From NCBI GenBank assembly GCA_964501335.1, contig CAZCTC010000048.1:1-58778 (forward strand): a stretch of DNA of 58,778 nucleotides. Reading direction: 5' to 3'. Positions 37,754 to 46,978 of the stretch are shown here, in pieces. Position 1 is the first letter of the stretch, and every line of letters starts with the position of its first letter. The notes beneath the pieces are model-generated. The model was not told the DNA's origin. It worked only from the letters and a program-made list of their open reading frames with translations, and did not search any database. Position numbers and translations under genes: made by a program. The stretch is from CAZCTC01 sp964501335 (GTDB lineage: Bacteria > Chloroflexota > Anaerolineae > B4-G1 > SLSP01).

Positions 37754-39640
37754 TTATTGAGTTCGCTGTACTCGATCCATGGGAATCAGGGCTTCATATT
37801 CTTCCAGGGTGCCGCCGTTGAGGCAGCTGCGGACGATATGTTTTCCTAAGGGGGCCAGGTCGCTTTTCAAGAAGAGTTTGAGTTGTTCGTGGAAGAAGTT
37901 CTGGAGTAATTCGGCACCCTGATCGTAGGCCGCTTCGCCGACTTCGGGCTGCATTTCGACATGCAGGAACCAGGGATCGATCATTCGTCCTTCGATGTGC
38001 AGTGGATCGAGGGTGTATCCCAGGAGCGGGCAGCGGGCGGGATGGAGTTGTTCCGGCTTGAATTTGGCAACGCCCCGCCGGGCGAGATATTCACGTGCCA
38101 GCCATTCCGGCATGAATCCCACCTGCCAGGCGCCGATATGTTGATTGGGGCAGAGTACATGCAGGGTGCGGTTGTGGGTGGTGAAATGTTGCAGCAGTAG
38201 ATTGGCCTGGGTGATGCGGCGACCGGTGGCGAAGGGCCAGTAGGAGCCGACGCCTTCACTGGACATGCCGTCGGTTTCGATGATGCTGGGATTGTCGTAG
38301 CCGCGGGGGGCAACCAGGCGCCAGAGCCAGGCCAGGGCCGGCGGCAGGAGATGGAAGAGTCCCAAAATTCCGTAGGTGGGTTGCCGGCGAGTGCAGGGAG
38401 GAACCCGTACGCCGAAGCTGCGGATATCGATGGTGACGGCTTCATTAATGATGTTGGGAATGATACGCCGGGGGATGACGACGCGCGGATTGGGACAGGG
38501 TTTGCCGGGGGCATCTTCAATGTGTTCCCAGATCAAGGCCCGGCTGCCGGGAACGGCATCGATATTAAGGAAGAGCAGCGGTGTTTCCGGCTGCGCCGTG
38601 ACCTGTTCGAGGTGGGGATCGGTGCCGTAGCGGGTGATGTGGTTGACGCGCACAAACCAGGATTCTTCAGCGTCGATCAGTCGGAGTTTGCCGTTGTTGT
38701 CCTGCAAAGAGGGGTGGCAGAGTGCCATATCATCGGTTACGGGATGTAATTCGCAGCTGCGGGGAATTTCCAGATAGCGTTTTTCTCCGGTGACGCGGTT
38801 GCATCCCAGCAGCAGCCGGCCGTCGGGTTCGCGGTGGATCTGTTCGAGCATTTCGCTTTTGCCGCCGCCGCTGGCTCCTTCATGCATGATGGTGACGACG
38901 TTGTCGTAAGGGGTGACGACCTGGACGGCGGAACAATGGGTGGTGACCCAATTTTCATGTTCTCCCAGATCCAGCAACATGCCGTAGACGCCTTTTTTTG
39001 CGCTGGGGCCGGGATAAAGGTTGAAGGCGAACATTTCATGCAGATCGGGCCGGCGGTTGTGAACGACGATCTGCCGGCCGGAGAAATGGGTGTGACGGAA
39101 AGTAGGGGCGATGTAGACAACGGCGCGGGGTTTGAAGGCCGGCGAGAGTTCGTTCAAGGGAATGATGCCTTGCAACATGGCCAGAGCGGCGGCAAAGAAG
39201 GCCGCGTTGGCCGGAACGATGGCCAGCGCATGCCAGCCCATTCCCGGCAGACCGGCCATGAAGCCGAAAACAATCAATTCCTGGTCTTTTAACCAGGCAA
39301 AGGTTTCTTCACGGACGGGTGTGAATTCATAACCGAAACGATCGCGGAAACGTTCTTTGTCGGTGGGTTCGTCATCGCCGATGACCATGCAGTCGGGGTC
39401 GCGTCGGCGCATGGCGGGCTCGGGATAGTTGACTGAGATGCCGTTACGTACACGCGCAACTGTGGCTTCCAGGCTTCGACCACGGTCGGGGATGTCGTAA
39501 GTAACCTCAAAGAAGGTTTTGTCAGGCGAACCGCAGGCCAGATCGATCAATTCGGCGGTTGTGCCGGCTGTGATGACCCGGGGCGCCTGTTCTAGAATGG
39601 CCCGCGCTTCCGCGGGCGGCGAAAGTTTTTCCCAATCCAT
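37754..39640 (-). CDS. DUF4914 family protein with kinase-like P-loop
   Basis: A 628-residue protein of the DUF4914 type. A phosphate-binding loop HEGASGGGKSEML lies at about residues 252-264, close in form to the GxSGxGKT loop of HPr kinase and ATP-dependent PEP carboxykinase. Other conserved segments are FGFMAGLPGMGWHALAIVPANAAFFAAAL, IETDGMSSEGVGSYWPFATGRRITQANLLLQ and HIGAWQVGFMPEWLAREYLARRG. The fold may therefore be PEPCK-like, and the chemistry is untested. AGAGGTGCT precedes the ATG, seven bases after the RNB nuclease stop. The two are an operon, hinting at a link to RNA turnover or carbohydrate metabolism. Confidence 0.8.
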   Translation of the reverse strand: MDWEKLSPPAEARAILEQAPRVITAGTTAELIDLACGSPDKTFFEVTYDIPDRGRSLEATVARVRNGISVNYPEPAMRRRDPDCMVIGDDEPTDKERFRDRFGYEFTPVREETFAWLKDQELIVFGFMAGLPGMGWHALAIVPANAAFFAAALAMLQGIIPLNELSPAFKPRAVVYIAPTFRHTHFSGRQIVVHNRRPDLHEMFAFNLYPGPSAKKGVYGMLLDLGEHENWVTTHCSAVQVVTPYDNVVTIMHEGASGGGKSEMLEQIHREPDGRLLLGCNRVTGEKRYLEIPRSCELHPVTDDMALCHPSLQDNNGKLRLIDAEESWFVRVNHITRYGTDPHLEQVTAQPETPLLFLNIDAVPGSRALIWEHIEDAPGKPCPNPRVVIPRRIIPNIINEAVTIDIRSFGVRVPPCTRRQPTYGILGLFHLLPPALAWLWRLVAPRGYDNPSIIETDGMSSEGVGSYWPFATGRRITQANLLLQHFTTHNRTLHVLCPNQHIGAWQVGFMPEWLAREYLARRGVAKFKPEQLHPARCPLLGYTLDPLHIEGRMIDPWFLHVEMQPEVGEAAYDQGAELLQNFFHEQLKLFLKSDLAPLGKHIVRSCLNGGTLEEYEALIPMDRVQRTQ

Positions 39641-39647
39641 AGCACCT

Positions 39648-41126
39648 CTAATTAGCGTGAATTCTTTTGAAATCGATATAACCCTGTTCTATATCGACCC
39701 GTAACAACTGGACGCGGATGCGGTCGCCAACATCGACGCCCTCAAAGCCGTCGATCAATTTGCCTTCAACGGGCACGGCCAGCAGGCGAACCCAGGTGCC
39801 TTTGGCGGCGGCCCCGGTGACCAGCGCCGAGAATTTTTCGCCGAGACGGGAGGAGAGGAGGAGGGCGACGGCGGATTTGCTGACCTGGCGCTCGACTTTG
39901 TGAACTTCATCCTCTTCTTCGGTGCAATGATGGGCCAGTTGATCGAGTTCTTCGTACGTATAGGGTATAGGTTCTTTTTTCAGGGCCGCTTTTAACAGTC
40001 GTTGCGTGATCAGATCGGTATATCGGCGATTGGGCGCGGTTGAATGGGTGTAATCCCGCACGGCCAGTCCGAAATGACCGGGAGCGGTGGATTCAGGATG
40101 CTCGGCGACATATTCGCCGGCGCCCAATAATTTGATGATGGTGAGCGATAGATCTGGAAAGCGTAACGGATCTTCGGCTTTTTCGCGGAGGAGGAAGGCT
40201 TCCAGGGCGCGGGAATCGGGAGCCCCGGGCAGCAGGTAGCCGCGTTCGGCGGCGATGGTGACGATGCGGTCCCAGCGTTGGGGAGAGCGGACCACGCGCC
40301 GGATGGAGGGATATTTTTGGGCAGCAAGGAAGCGGGCCGTGACACCGTTGGCGGCGATCATGAAGTTTTCCACGAGTTCTTTGGCGCGGTTTTTCTTTTC
40401 GACTTCCAGGCGTTCCAGCGTGTCGCCATCGAAGACCGGGCGCACTTCATGGGTTTCAAAGGTCAAGGCGCCATGGATGCGGCGGAATTCTTTGATCCTT
40501 TCGGCGGCCTCTTCTTGCAGACGTAGATTTTCAGCCAGGCCGGGGACGGCGGCAAGGGCGTCGGGTGCCGGCGATTTTCCTTCCAACCAGGCGGTGACGC
40601 TGTTGTAGGCCAGTTGGGCATGGTTGTGAACGTGGGCCTGATAGATGGTGGATTCATGAAGGGCGCCGTCTTTATCGATGGCCATTTCGATGACGATGGC
40701 GAGCCGGTCCTCGTGATAATTGAGCGAGGTGAGGTTGGTGGAGAGTTTTTCCGGCAGCATGGGGAAAGTTTTGGCGGCTGTGTAGACGGAGGAGGTGTTG
40801 TGGCGGGCATGTTTGTCGATGGCGGTGACATTTTCGACCAATGCGTCGACATCGGCGACTGCTACCAGCACTTTGATCCTGTCTGCGGGCAGGGGTTCGG
40901 CTACGGTTAATTGGTCGAGATCGCGGGAGTCGTCGTTGTCGATGGAGGCCCAGAGAAGATGGCGTAAATCACGGATAGGATTGCCGTTGGGAAGTGCCGG
41001 GGACTGGATGGTTTCCAGTTGGGCCAGGACTTCGGGAGAAAACTCGGGCAGTAGACCGCGTTCAAGCATGACGCGGCGGGCGATTTCTTCCAGGATGATG
41101 CGATGTTGCTGGTTCTCGATTTCCAT
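39648..41126 (-). CDS. RNB-domain exoribonuclease (RNase II/R family), short form
   Basis: A 492-residue 3'-5' exoribonuclease. The catalytic segment SIDNDDSRDLDQLT (residues 61-74) carries the metal-binding aspartates. HNTSSVYTAAKTFPMLPEKLS, RDYTHSTAPNRRYTDLITQRLL and ALVTGAAAKGTWVRLL (a C-terminal S1/OB-like strand set) follow. The N-terminal cold-shock domains present in RNase II and R are absent, as in many Chloroflexota and cyanobacterial forms. GGGAGAG precedes the ATG. It is the first gene of the two-gene operon with the DUF4914 gene. Confidence 0.9.
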   Translation of the reverse strand: MEIENQQHRIILEEIARRVMLERGLLPEFSPEVLAQLETIQSPALPNGNPIRDLRHLLWASIDNDDSRDLDQLTVAEPLPADRIKVLVAVADVDALVENVTAIDKHARHNTSSVYTAAKTFPMLPEKLSTNLTSLNYHEDRLAIVIEMAIDKDGALHESTIYQAHVHNHAQLAYNSVTAWLEGKSPAPDALAAVPGLAENLRLQEEAAERIKEFRRIHGALTFETHEVRPVFDGDTLERLEVEKKNRAKELVENFMIAANGVTARFLAAQKYPSIRRVVRSPQRWDRIVTIAAERGYLLPGAPDSRALEAFLLREKAEDPLRFPDLSLTIIKLLGAGEYVAEHPESTAPGHFGLAVRDYTHSTAPNRRYTDLITQRLLKAALKKEPIPYTYEELDQLAHHCTEEEDEVHKVERQVSKSAVALLLSSRLGEKFSALVTGAAAKGTWVRLLAVPVEGKLIDGFEGVDVGDRIRVQLLRVDIEQGYIDFKRIHAN

Positions 41127-41220
41127 GAGAGGCTCTCCCTTTTGCGATATACCTTTTCATTTTATGCGTTTTTTGGGAGTGCGCCACTTATGAAGAGATC
41201 TTTTTATTTTTTTCAATCAT

Positions 41221-42384
41221 TCAGGCGACGGGCAGGGTAAACCAGAAGGATGATCCCTGACCGGGAAGGCCGGTACTGGTAACGCCGACCTCTCCTCCCA
41301 GTTTTTCTATAATGCGATGCACAATAGAAAGCCCCAGTCCATGTCCTTCGGCTTTGGCCTGATGCAGCCGGGTGAAGGGCACAAATACTTTGTTCTGTTC
41401 CTCTTCTGAAAGTCCCGATCCATTATCGACGACCAGGAATTTGATATGATTTTCTTGCATCGTCGATGTCAATTTGATCACCGGTGGATGTCCGCCGTAC
41501 TTCAGTGCATTGCTGATGTAGTTGCTCCATACTTCTTCAATCCAGCCTGGATAACCAAGTGCGGTCGGCCATGTGGCGGGGAAGCTGATTTCGGCATGGA
41601 GTTCCTGGATTTGTGGGTCAAGGCGTTCCAATACTTCTTTGATCAACGCCGCGGTATCGATTGGTACGATTTGGAGTGAATCCATTTCGCGCACGCTGGC
41701 AAAGAGCAGCAGCTCATCAATAATGTTTCGCATTTTATAACCGGCATGGGTGATGCGATGCAGATTTTCCCGGATCAGGCTGTTTTCCATCTGGTTGAAT
41801 CGCGTTTCGGTCAGGCTGCTGAAGCCGATGATCGAACTAAGCGGATTTTTTAGATCGTGAGCTACGGTATGGGCAAAGGATTGCAGATCGGCGTTGCTGA
41901 CGGCCAGTTCTTGATTGGTCGCTTCCAATTCCTGGTTAATCTGCCGCAGTTCTTGATTGGCCTTTTCCATTTCCCGGCGCAGGCGATGGAGCGTCAGATG
42001 GGTCTCGACCCGGGCCAGAACTTCTTCCAGTTGAAAGGGTTTGGTGATGTAATCCACGCCGCCTAAGGTGAAGGCTTTGATTTTATCCTCGGTTTGATCC
42101 AGCGCGCTGATGAAGATCACCGGAATAGCGGCGGTTGCCGGATCGTTTTTCAATTGTTCACAGACTTGATAGCCGTTCATGTCCGGCATATTGATATCCA
42201 ACAGAATGAGATCGGGCGGCACGGCCCGCGCTCCCATCAATGCCAGCTTGCCGTTGGGCGCCGGCCGCACTTTATAGCCCTGATCGCTCAACATTCCGGA
42301 GAGCAGACGTAGATTGGCCGGCGTATCGTCGACCACCAGGATGTCATAGGGTACTGAATTGGGGGGCGCATGGAGATTGTTCAT
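41221..42384 (-). CDS. Response regulator-histidine kinase fusion
   Basis: A 387-residue cytosolic protein. REC domain, residues 12-130: ILVVDDTPANLRLL, with phosphoacceptor Asp in LILLDINMPDMNGYQ and KPF. A short coiled coil (RREMEKANQELRQINQELEATNQELAVSNADLQ) leads to HisKA with AHTVAHDLKNPLSSIIGF, the phosphorylatable His. HATPase motifs are WSNYISNALKYGG, VVDNGSGL and GHGLGLSIVHRI. No sensor domain is present, so the input is presumably a partner kinase. AAGGAG precedes the ATG, 10 bp after the stop of the hybrid kinase, so the two form a phosphorelay pair. Confidence 0.92.
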   Translation of the reverse strand: MNNLHAPPNSVPYDILVVDDTPANLRLLSGMLSDQGYKVRPAPNGKLALMGARAVPPDLILLDINMPDMNGYQVCEQLKNDPATAAIPVIFISALDQTEDKIKAFTLGGVDYITKPFQLEEVLARVETHLTLHRLRREMEKANQELRQINQELEATNQELAVSNADLQSFAHTVAHDLKNPLSSIIGFSSLTETRFNQMENSLIRENLHRITHAGYKMRNIIDELLLFASVREMDSLQIVPIDTAALIKEVLERLDPQIQELHAEISFPATWPTALGYPGWIEEVWSNYISNALKYGGHPPVIKLTSTMQENHIKFLVVDNGSGLSEEEQNKVFVPFTRLHQAKAEGHGLGLSIVHRIIEKLGGEVGVTSTGLPGQGSSFWFTLPVA

Positions 42385-42394
42385 GCCAGACTCC

Positions 42395-45300
42395 TTAACT
42401 TCCTACGGCCGAAGCCGCTGTTTGAAGAATTTTTTCGTATTCGAAATCTTTGATCCAGTGGGCGATAGCGCCGGCCAGTTGAGGGGCTTCAGACCGGGCC
42501 TGGGCGACCAGTTGCAGCATTTTTTCATTATCCAGTTCCTGCGCTGCTCGATAGAGGTCGTTTTTCCACTGAGCGGGCAGGCCGGCCAGTTCAGCGGCGA
42601 GGATTTCCGGCGGAATTTCTACGCTGGAGGAGGGGATGGCGGCTTCAGTTTTTTCGGGATCGGCATAGGTGAAGCGAACGCCGAGGTGTTGGGTGAGGGC
42701 TTCGAAGATGTCGCTTTCGCGGAAGGGTTTGCGGACGAAGTCATCGCAACCGGCTTCGAGGATGGCGGTACGATCTTCTTCAAAGGCGCTGGCGGTGAGG
42801 GCGATGATGATGGGGGATTTGCCGAGCGTGCGGGCCCGTTCTTTGATGCGGCGGGTCGCTTCATAGCCGTCCATGACCGGCATGCGCATATCCATCCAGA
42901 TCAGATGGGGCTGCCAGAATTCCCACAACGAGAGTCCTTCCTGACCATTGACGGCGCACTGGATTTCAAAGCCGAATTCATTCAGCAGGCGCTGCAGCAG
43001 ATCCCGGTTGGTCGCCTGATCTTCCACGATCAGGATGCGATAGCTGGGGCCGGGCTCGATTCCGGTGACGCGCCGGTGGGGATGGGTGACGTAGGTCTCG
43101 ATTTCATCCGCTTCAGCCAGGCGAATTGGAATTTCCAGGCGGAAACAGCTTCCTTTCCCCATGGTGCTGTCGACTTCCAGCTTCCCTCCCATTAAATGGA
43201 CAAATTGCTGGCTGATCGGCAATCCAAGCCCTGTGCCTTCTTTGGATTTTTGTCCGGTGGCGGTCTGGATAAAGGGTTCAAAGAGGATCTTCATCTCTTC
43301 GGGAGAGATGCCGGGGCCGGTATCTTCGACTTCAAAGCGCAGCCAGAGGGTCGGTTCTGCTTTGGGAGCGTCAGGAGCCGGATCGCGACGTTTGAATCCT
43401 GTGCGAAGTGTGACGCCCCCTTCTTGGGTGAACTTGACTGCATTGCTCAGCAGGTTCATCAGGATCTGGCGCAACTTGCCTTCATCGGCGTAGACGTAGT
43501 GGGGAATTTCGGGAGCGATGTCCAGGATCATCGTCAGGCCCTTATTGCGGGCCTGCATGAGGAAGATTTCCCGCAGTCCTTCGAGTTGACGATGGAGATC
43601 GAAGGCATTCTCCTGAAGGACCGCCCGTCCTGCTTCGATCTTCGACATCGTCAGCACATCATTGATCAATCCCAGCAGGTGTTCGCCGCTTCGGCCGATG
43701 GTTTCCAGCTGCTCTCGTTGGGTGGCGGTGACTTGAGGATCGCGGACCATCAGTTGAGAATATCCCAGGATGGCGTTTAACGGAGTGCGAAGTTCGTGGC
43801 TCATGTTGGCGAGGAAGACACTCTTGGCGCGATTGGCGGCCTGCGCTGCTTCGGCTGAGCGTTGCGCGCTGATGGTGGCTTCACGCAGGGCTTCTTCGGC
43901 CAGTTTTCGTTCGCTGATGTCCTGCGCGGCGCCCAGGATGGCCAGGGTGGTATGCGGATCGGTTTCTTTGATCGGCTGCCAGTAGTCGCGCAGCCAGCGG
44001 ATCTCTCCATTTCTGGCGATGATGCGATATTCAAAAGCAGTAGGGACGGGTTGATCGTCTTTGGCGAGGGCAGCCAGCAAGGCTTCGCGCTGCGCCTGAT
44101 AATGGGGGAGGTCTTCTGAGTGAATAATGGCGGTCCAGCCGCCGACGGCGGCGAGTTCGGCGGGGGGATAGCCGGTGAAACGAGAGAAGGCTTCCGTGGC
44201 CCAATCGAGGGCAAAGTCACCATAAGGCGTGATGGTGATGTGATAAACGTAGTCGGAGGTGAGATTGGAGACGACGCGATAGCGTTCGTTGGCGGCCTGG
44301 AGTTGGGCGGTACGTTCGACGACCCGTTGTTCGAGGGTGGAGTAGGATTCGCGGAGTTGGGCGGACATCTGGTTGAATTGGGTGGCGAGGGTTTCAATTT
44401 CGTCGCCGGTATGGACGCAGATGGTCTGATCAAAATCACCTCTGGCCACTTCCTGCGTGGCGCGGGTCAGTTTTTCGATAGGGGAGATCACCCGGTTGAC
44501 GCCGATGGCGATGACGACCGTGGGGATGCAAACGCCCCCCAGCAAGAGGATGACCAGCACGATCTGATAGATGCTTAAGGCGTCGGTGATGCCGCTCCAG
44601 TTATCTTCGATCACCAGACTCCAGGGGGTGCCCGGGACTTGAGCATAGCTGGCGATGGTGGGTTGACCGGCGATATTTTCAGTAAAAACAGCGTCTTGCT
44701 CGCCGTCGAGCACATCTTCCACGGCATCCTGATCGGAGAAGTCCTGTCCGATATAAGCCGGGTTGGAATGGTAGATAACGATGCCGTAACTATCAACCAG
44801 ATAGGTGTTGCCTTCGGCACTGAATATCAATTCGTTTTCCATATGCTTATAAAAGCCGCCGTCTTCCAGATCCGCGGGATAGAGCAGATTGACGGCGATG
44901 CCGTGCAAGGTGCCGGAGGTACTGATGGGCGCTGCAATTATCAGCATGTCTTTGTTGTTGACATTGTCGGTGAGCATGTCGGAGTAGGCCGGTTCCAGAG
45001 TCGTGACGGCCTGTTGAAAATAGGGATTGTCCGACCAGTCCTGGCCCAGGTAAACATTGGTTTCCGGAGTTGCCGGCCGCACCTGATTGACGATGCCGTC
45101 GGTATTCAGAGTCAAGATAATGCCGTCTTCGTCCTGGGGCGGGCGATCATCGTTGGGGCGAGGGGTTGTGGTGTTGTTGCGCGGGGTGCTGATTCCGGGG
45201 GGCGTTCCGGTAAGCGTGCCGGGGGCAGTTCCCAGTGTGTCGGAGATCATCGGGGTCGGCTGGAACGTTTGATTGGGATTCAGCTGATTCATCAGGTTGA

Positions 45301-45550
45301 AGACGCCGGTTTGCCGGTTCAGGTGTTCTACTTCACTGCTGATATAAGATGACAACTGTTCAGCAGAAAGGCGGGCCAATTCACGGTCACGACTGCTCAT
45401 CAGATCGGCGATGACCTGGCTGTAGGCGAAGAAGGCTACCAGCCCTACGCCGATTTGTATCAAAATCAAAGGCAGGATTGCCATGACCAGAAGTTTCTGG
45501 CGCAGATTTTTATTAAAAATGTGAGAGAGGTTCATTATTAAAGATTTCAT
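42395..45550 (-). CDS. Transmembrane hybrid histidine kinase (dCache-HAMP-PAS-HK-REC)
   Basis: A 1051-residue membrane sensor. First membrane helix about 20-42, then a ~280-residue extracellular dCache-like domain with a proline/threonine-rich low-complexity insertion. A second helix (IYQIVLVILLLGGVCIPTVVIAIGV, about 325-350) and HAMP with a coiled coil follow. A PAS domain (SNLTSDYVYHITI, GRYRIIARNGEIRWLRDYWQP-like), HisKA FLANMSHELRTPLNAILG (His near 588), HATPase (NLLSNAVKF, EDTGPGIS, GTGLGLPIS) and a C-terminal REC (ILIVEDQATNRDLL, WMDMRMPVMDGYEATRRI, KPFRE) complete it. A ~100-residue helical tail may be an Hpt-like remnant without an obvious His. The ligand is unknown. Confidence 0.92.
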   Translation of the reverse strand: MKSLIMNLSHIFNKNLRQKLLVMAILPLILIQIGVGLVAFFAYSQVIADLMSSRDRELARLSAEQLSSYISSEVEHLNRQTGVFNLMNQLNPNQTFQPTPMISDTLGTAPGTLTGTPPGISTPRNNTTTPRPNDDRPPQDEDGIILTLNTDGIVNQVRPATPETNVYLGQDWSDNPYFQQAVTTLEPAYSDMLTDNVNNKDMLIIAAPISTSGTLHGIAVNLLYPADLEDGGFYKHMENELIFSAEGNTYLVDSYGIVIYHSNPAYIGQDFSDQDAVEDVLDGEQDAVFTENIAGQPTIASYAQVPGTPWSLVIEDNWSGITDALSIYQIVLVILLLGGVCIPTVVIAIGVNRVISPIEKLTRATQEVARGDFDQTICVHTGDEIETLATQFNQMSAQLRESYSTLEQRVVERTAQLQAANERYRVVSNLTSDYVYHITITPYGDFALDWATEAFSRFTGYPPAELAAVGGWTAIIHSEDLPHYQAQREALLAALAKDDQPVPTAFEYRIIARNGEIRWLRDYWQPIKETDPHTTLAILGAAQDISERKLAEEALREATISAQRSAEAAQAANRAKSVFLANMSHELRTPLNAILGYSQLMVRDPQVTATQREQLETIGRSGEHLLGLINDVLTMSKIEAGRAVLQENAFDLHRQLEGLREIFLMQARNKGLTMILDIAPEIPHYVYADEGKLRQILMNLLSNAVKFTQEGGVTLRTGFKRRDPAPDAPKAEPTLWLRFEVEDTGPGISPEEMKILFEPFIQTATGQKSKEGTGLGLPISQQFVHLMGGKLEVDSTMGKGSCFRLEIPIRLAEADEIETYVTHPHRRVTGIEPGPSYRILIVEDQATNRDLLQRLLNEFGFEIQCAVNGQEGLSLWEFWQPHLIWMDMRMPVMDGYEATRRIKERARTLGKSPIIIALTASAFEEDRTAILEAGCDDFVRKPFRESDIFEALTQHLGVRFTYADPEKTEAAIPSSSVEIPPEILAAELAGLPAQWKNDLYRAAQELDNEKMLQLVAQARSEAPQLAGAIAHWIKDFEYEKILQTAASAVGS

Positions 45551-45677
45551 GGCCCGGATCGCCTTTCCGAATTGTTATGAGGATTATAACCATCATAACG
45601 TTTATTTTAATCTAAAGATACGGGATAGTTATGGAGAAATCATGGAGATTGTGTAGAGAAATACAGGATGTTTGCCT

Positions 45678-46343
45678 TCACCAGTCGCGTTGCCGGTCAT
45701 CCTGGATATCGCATTTGCCGTCGTGGTTGACATCGCAGTGGGTGCCGTCCAGGCCGGCCAGATAGTCGATTTCGCTGGAAGGGCCTCCGATTTGTTTCAG
45801 GACGGCGAGCTGGTAAGCGTTGCAGGCTTTTTCGATGTCGATTCCGGTCCAGGCGTTGTCGGGGACATTGTTGGTCTGGTGGGCGGCGCGATATTGATGA
45901 TAGAGTTCGGAGTGGGTGGCGTCATGGGCGATGGTCGAGGCATACCAGGTGAGGCTGTAGAAAGCTGTTTTATCGCTGACTTCATAGCGGGGAGGATTTT
46001 CGTAGGCGGCCATGCCGCTGTGGTCGGTTTCTTCGATGATGCCGATGTAGGTTTGAACTTTTTTATAGGCTTCAGGGGCGCGATCGTGTAACAGGGTGAG
46101 GGCCCGGGTAGTTTGTTGGACGAAGGCGTCGGAGCCTTTGACGACGATGGCGCCGGAGTTGGGGCTGGCGGGGTTGACGGCATTACGGGCAGCCTGTGCC
46201 TGTGGAACCGGGGTGCGGGTAGGATAGGTGTGGACGTAGAAGGTGTGGGAAGCGCGGTTGGCAAAGGCCTCGATGCTTAATGTGGTGAAGATAAAGATCA
46301 AAAGACATAAGATTCCCAGGGATATTGTGATTCTCTTTGACAT
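45678..46343 (-). CDS. Secreted putative metallopeptidase
   Basis: A 221-residue protein with an N-terminal signal anchor (ITISLGILCLLIFIFTTLSIEAFA, cleavage likely after AFA). The mature part contains WYASTIAHDATHSELYHQYRAAH. The H-x3-H arrangement (HDATH), together with GIDIEKACNAYQ 24-30 residues later, resembles zinc-binding sites of small gluzincin-like proteases. The C-terminus, DYLAGLDGTHCDVNHDGKCDIQDDRQRDW, has two cysteines and an EF-hand-like acidic loop DVNHDGKCDI. GGAGGC precedes the ATG. The peptidase assignment rests on motif resemblance only. It lies upstream of the hybrid kinase on the same strand. Confidence 0.7.
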   Translation of the reverse strand: MSKRITISLGILCLLIFIFTTLSIEAFANRASHTFYVHTYPTRTPVPQAQAARNAVNPASPNSGAIVVKGSDAFVQQTTRALTLLHDRAPEAYKKVQTYIGIIEETDHSGMAAYENPPRYEVSDKTAFYSLTWYASTIAHDATHSELYHQYRAAHQTNNVPDNAWTGIDIEKACNAYQLAVLKQIGGPSSEIDYLAGLDGTHCDVNHDGKCDIQDDRQRDW

Positions 46344-46394
46344 GGCTGCCTCCTATAAGCAGTTCTATTGTAACTCGATTTCTGAGAAGTAGAC

Positions 46395-46515
46395 AGTTTG
46401 GCGTTCCGCAACCGGCGTTTTCCCAATAAAAAGCGACGCGCGGGATGGGGAGAGAGAGAGTTTCTTTTTTTATGTTTTCGCCCGAATAAGAATTCGGGCG
46501 AAAACATAGGGTTTA
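46395..46515 (+). repeat. Family A element
   Basis: Forward copy: GCGTTCCGCAACC, AAAAAGCGACGCGCGGGATGG, GAGAGAGAG, hairpin at 46469-46506 (arms TATGTTTTCGCCCGAAT, loop AAGA), GGG-TTTAAA. The arm GCCCGAAT is unique in this window. Confidence 0.85.
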
Positions 46516-46527
46516 AACATGATCCAT

Positions 46528-46745
46528 GATAGCTGAACTATGATCGATGATACTCGGAGTGCGATCGATGATACTCGGAGTGCGATCGATGATATTTGGG
46601 ATGCGATCGATGGTTCTTGGAGTGTGATCGATGATGTCTGGAATGTCATCGATGACTCTCGGAGTATGATCGATGGTTCTCGGAGTGTGATCGATGATAC
46701 CTGGAATGCGATCGATGATGTCGAGGGAATGAACGGAGTAAGGTC
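46528..46745. repeat. 21-bp minisatellite
   Basis: About nine units of GATCGATGATACTCGGAGTGC with point variants. It is open in one frame on each strand; the plus-strand frame gives the seven-residue repeat IDDTRSA. There is no ribosome binding site. It directly follows a family A copy, as the array at 16716 does. Confidence 0.85.
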
Positions 46746-46804
46746 GGAGATCGTGGACGATGAAAATTCAGCCGGGGATGTAAGGTAGAGTGAGGGAGAT
46801 GACT

Positions 46805-46900
46805 CTGGGAAAGCCCATGTATTTGTGCGCATTCTGATGCGCACAAATACATAAACAAAAAAACTCTCTTTCCTTGTCTTGCATAGCGTTGAACTTTAGG
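46805..46900 (-). repeat. Family A element
   Basis: Reverse copy: TGGGAAAGCCC, hairpin at 46817-46852 (arms ATGTATTTGTGCGCAT, loop TCTG), ACTCTCTTTCCTTGTC. The end with TTGCGGGACG is degraded (TTTAGGACGG). Confidence 0.75.
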
Positions 46901-46921
46901 ACGGAGATATTTTTTACAGCA

Positions 46922-46967
46922 TTGACGGATGGTAAAGTGTCGTTTATAATTAGTTAAGATTAACTAA
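46922..46967 (+). promoter_or_regulatory. marR promoter and operator
   Basis: A -35 TTGACG (46922-46927) and -10 TATAAT (46945-46950) are spaced by 17 bp. A palindrome TTAGTTAA-GA-TTAACTAA (46950-46967) starts on the last base of the -10, placing it over the transcription start, a common MarR operator position. The start codon is 12 bp further on. Confidence 0.87.
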
Positions 46968-46978
46968 TCGATTGAAAA

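Noticed and set aside
42395..42700. A C-terminal Hpt domain in the hybrid kinase
   Set aside because: The ~100-residue helical tail (about 950-1051) has the right length, but its histidine lies in AGAIAHWIKDFEYEKI, not in an Hpt-type HxLKG context.
46540..46788. An 82-residue frame made of IDDTRSA-type heptapeptides
   Set aside because: It is the translation of a 21-bp minisatellite. No ribosome binding site is present, and both strands are open, as expected from the period alone.
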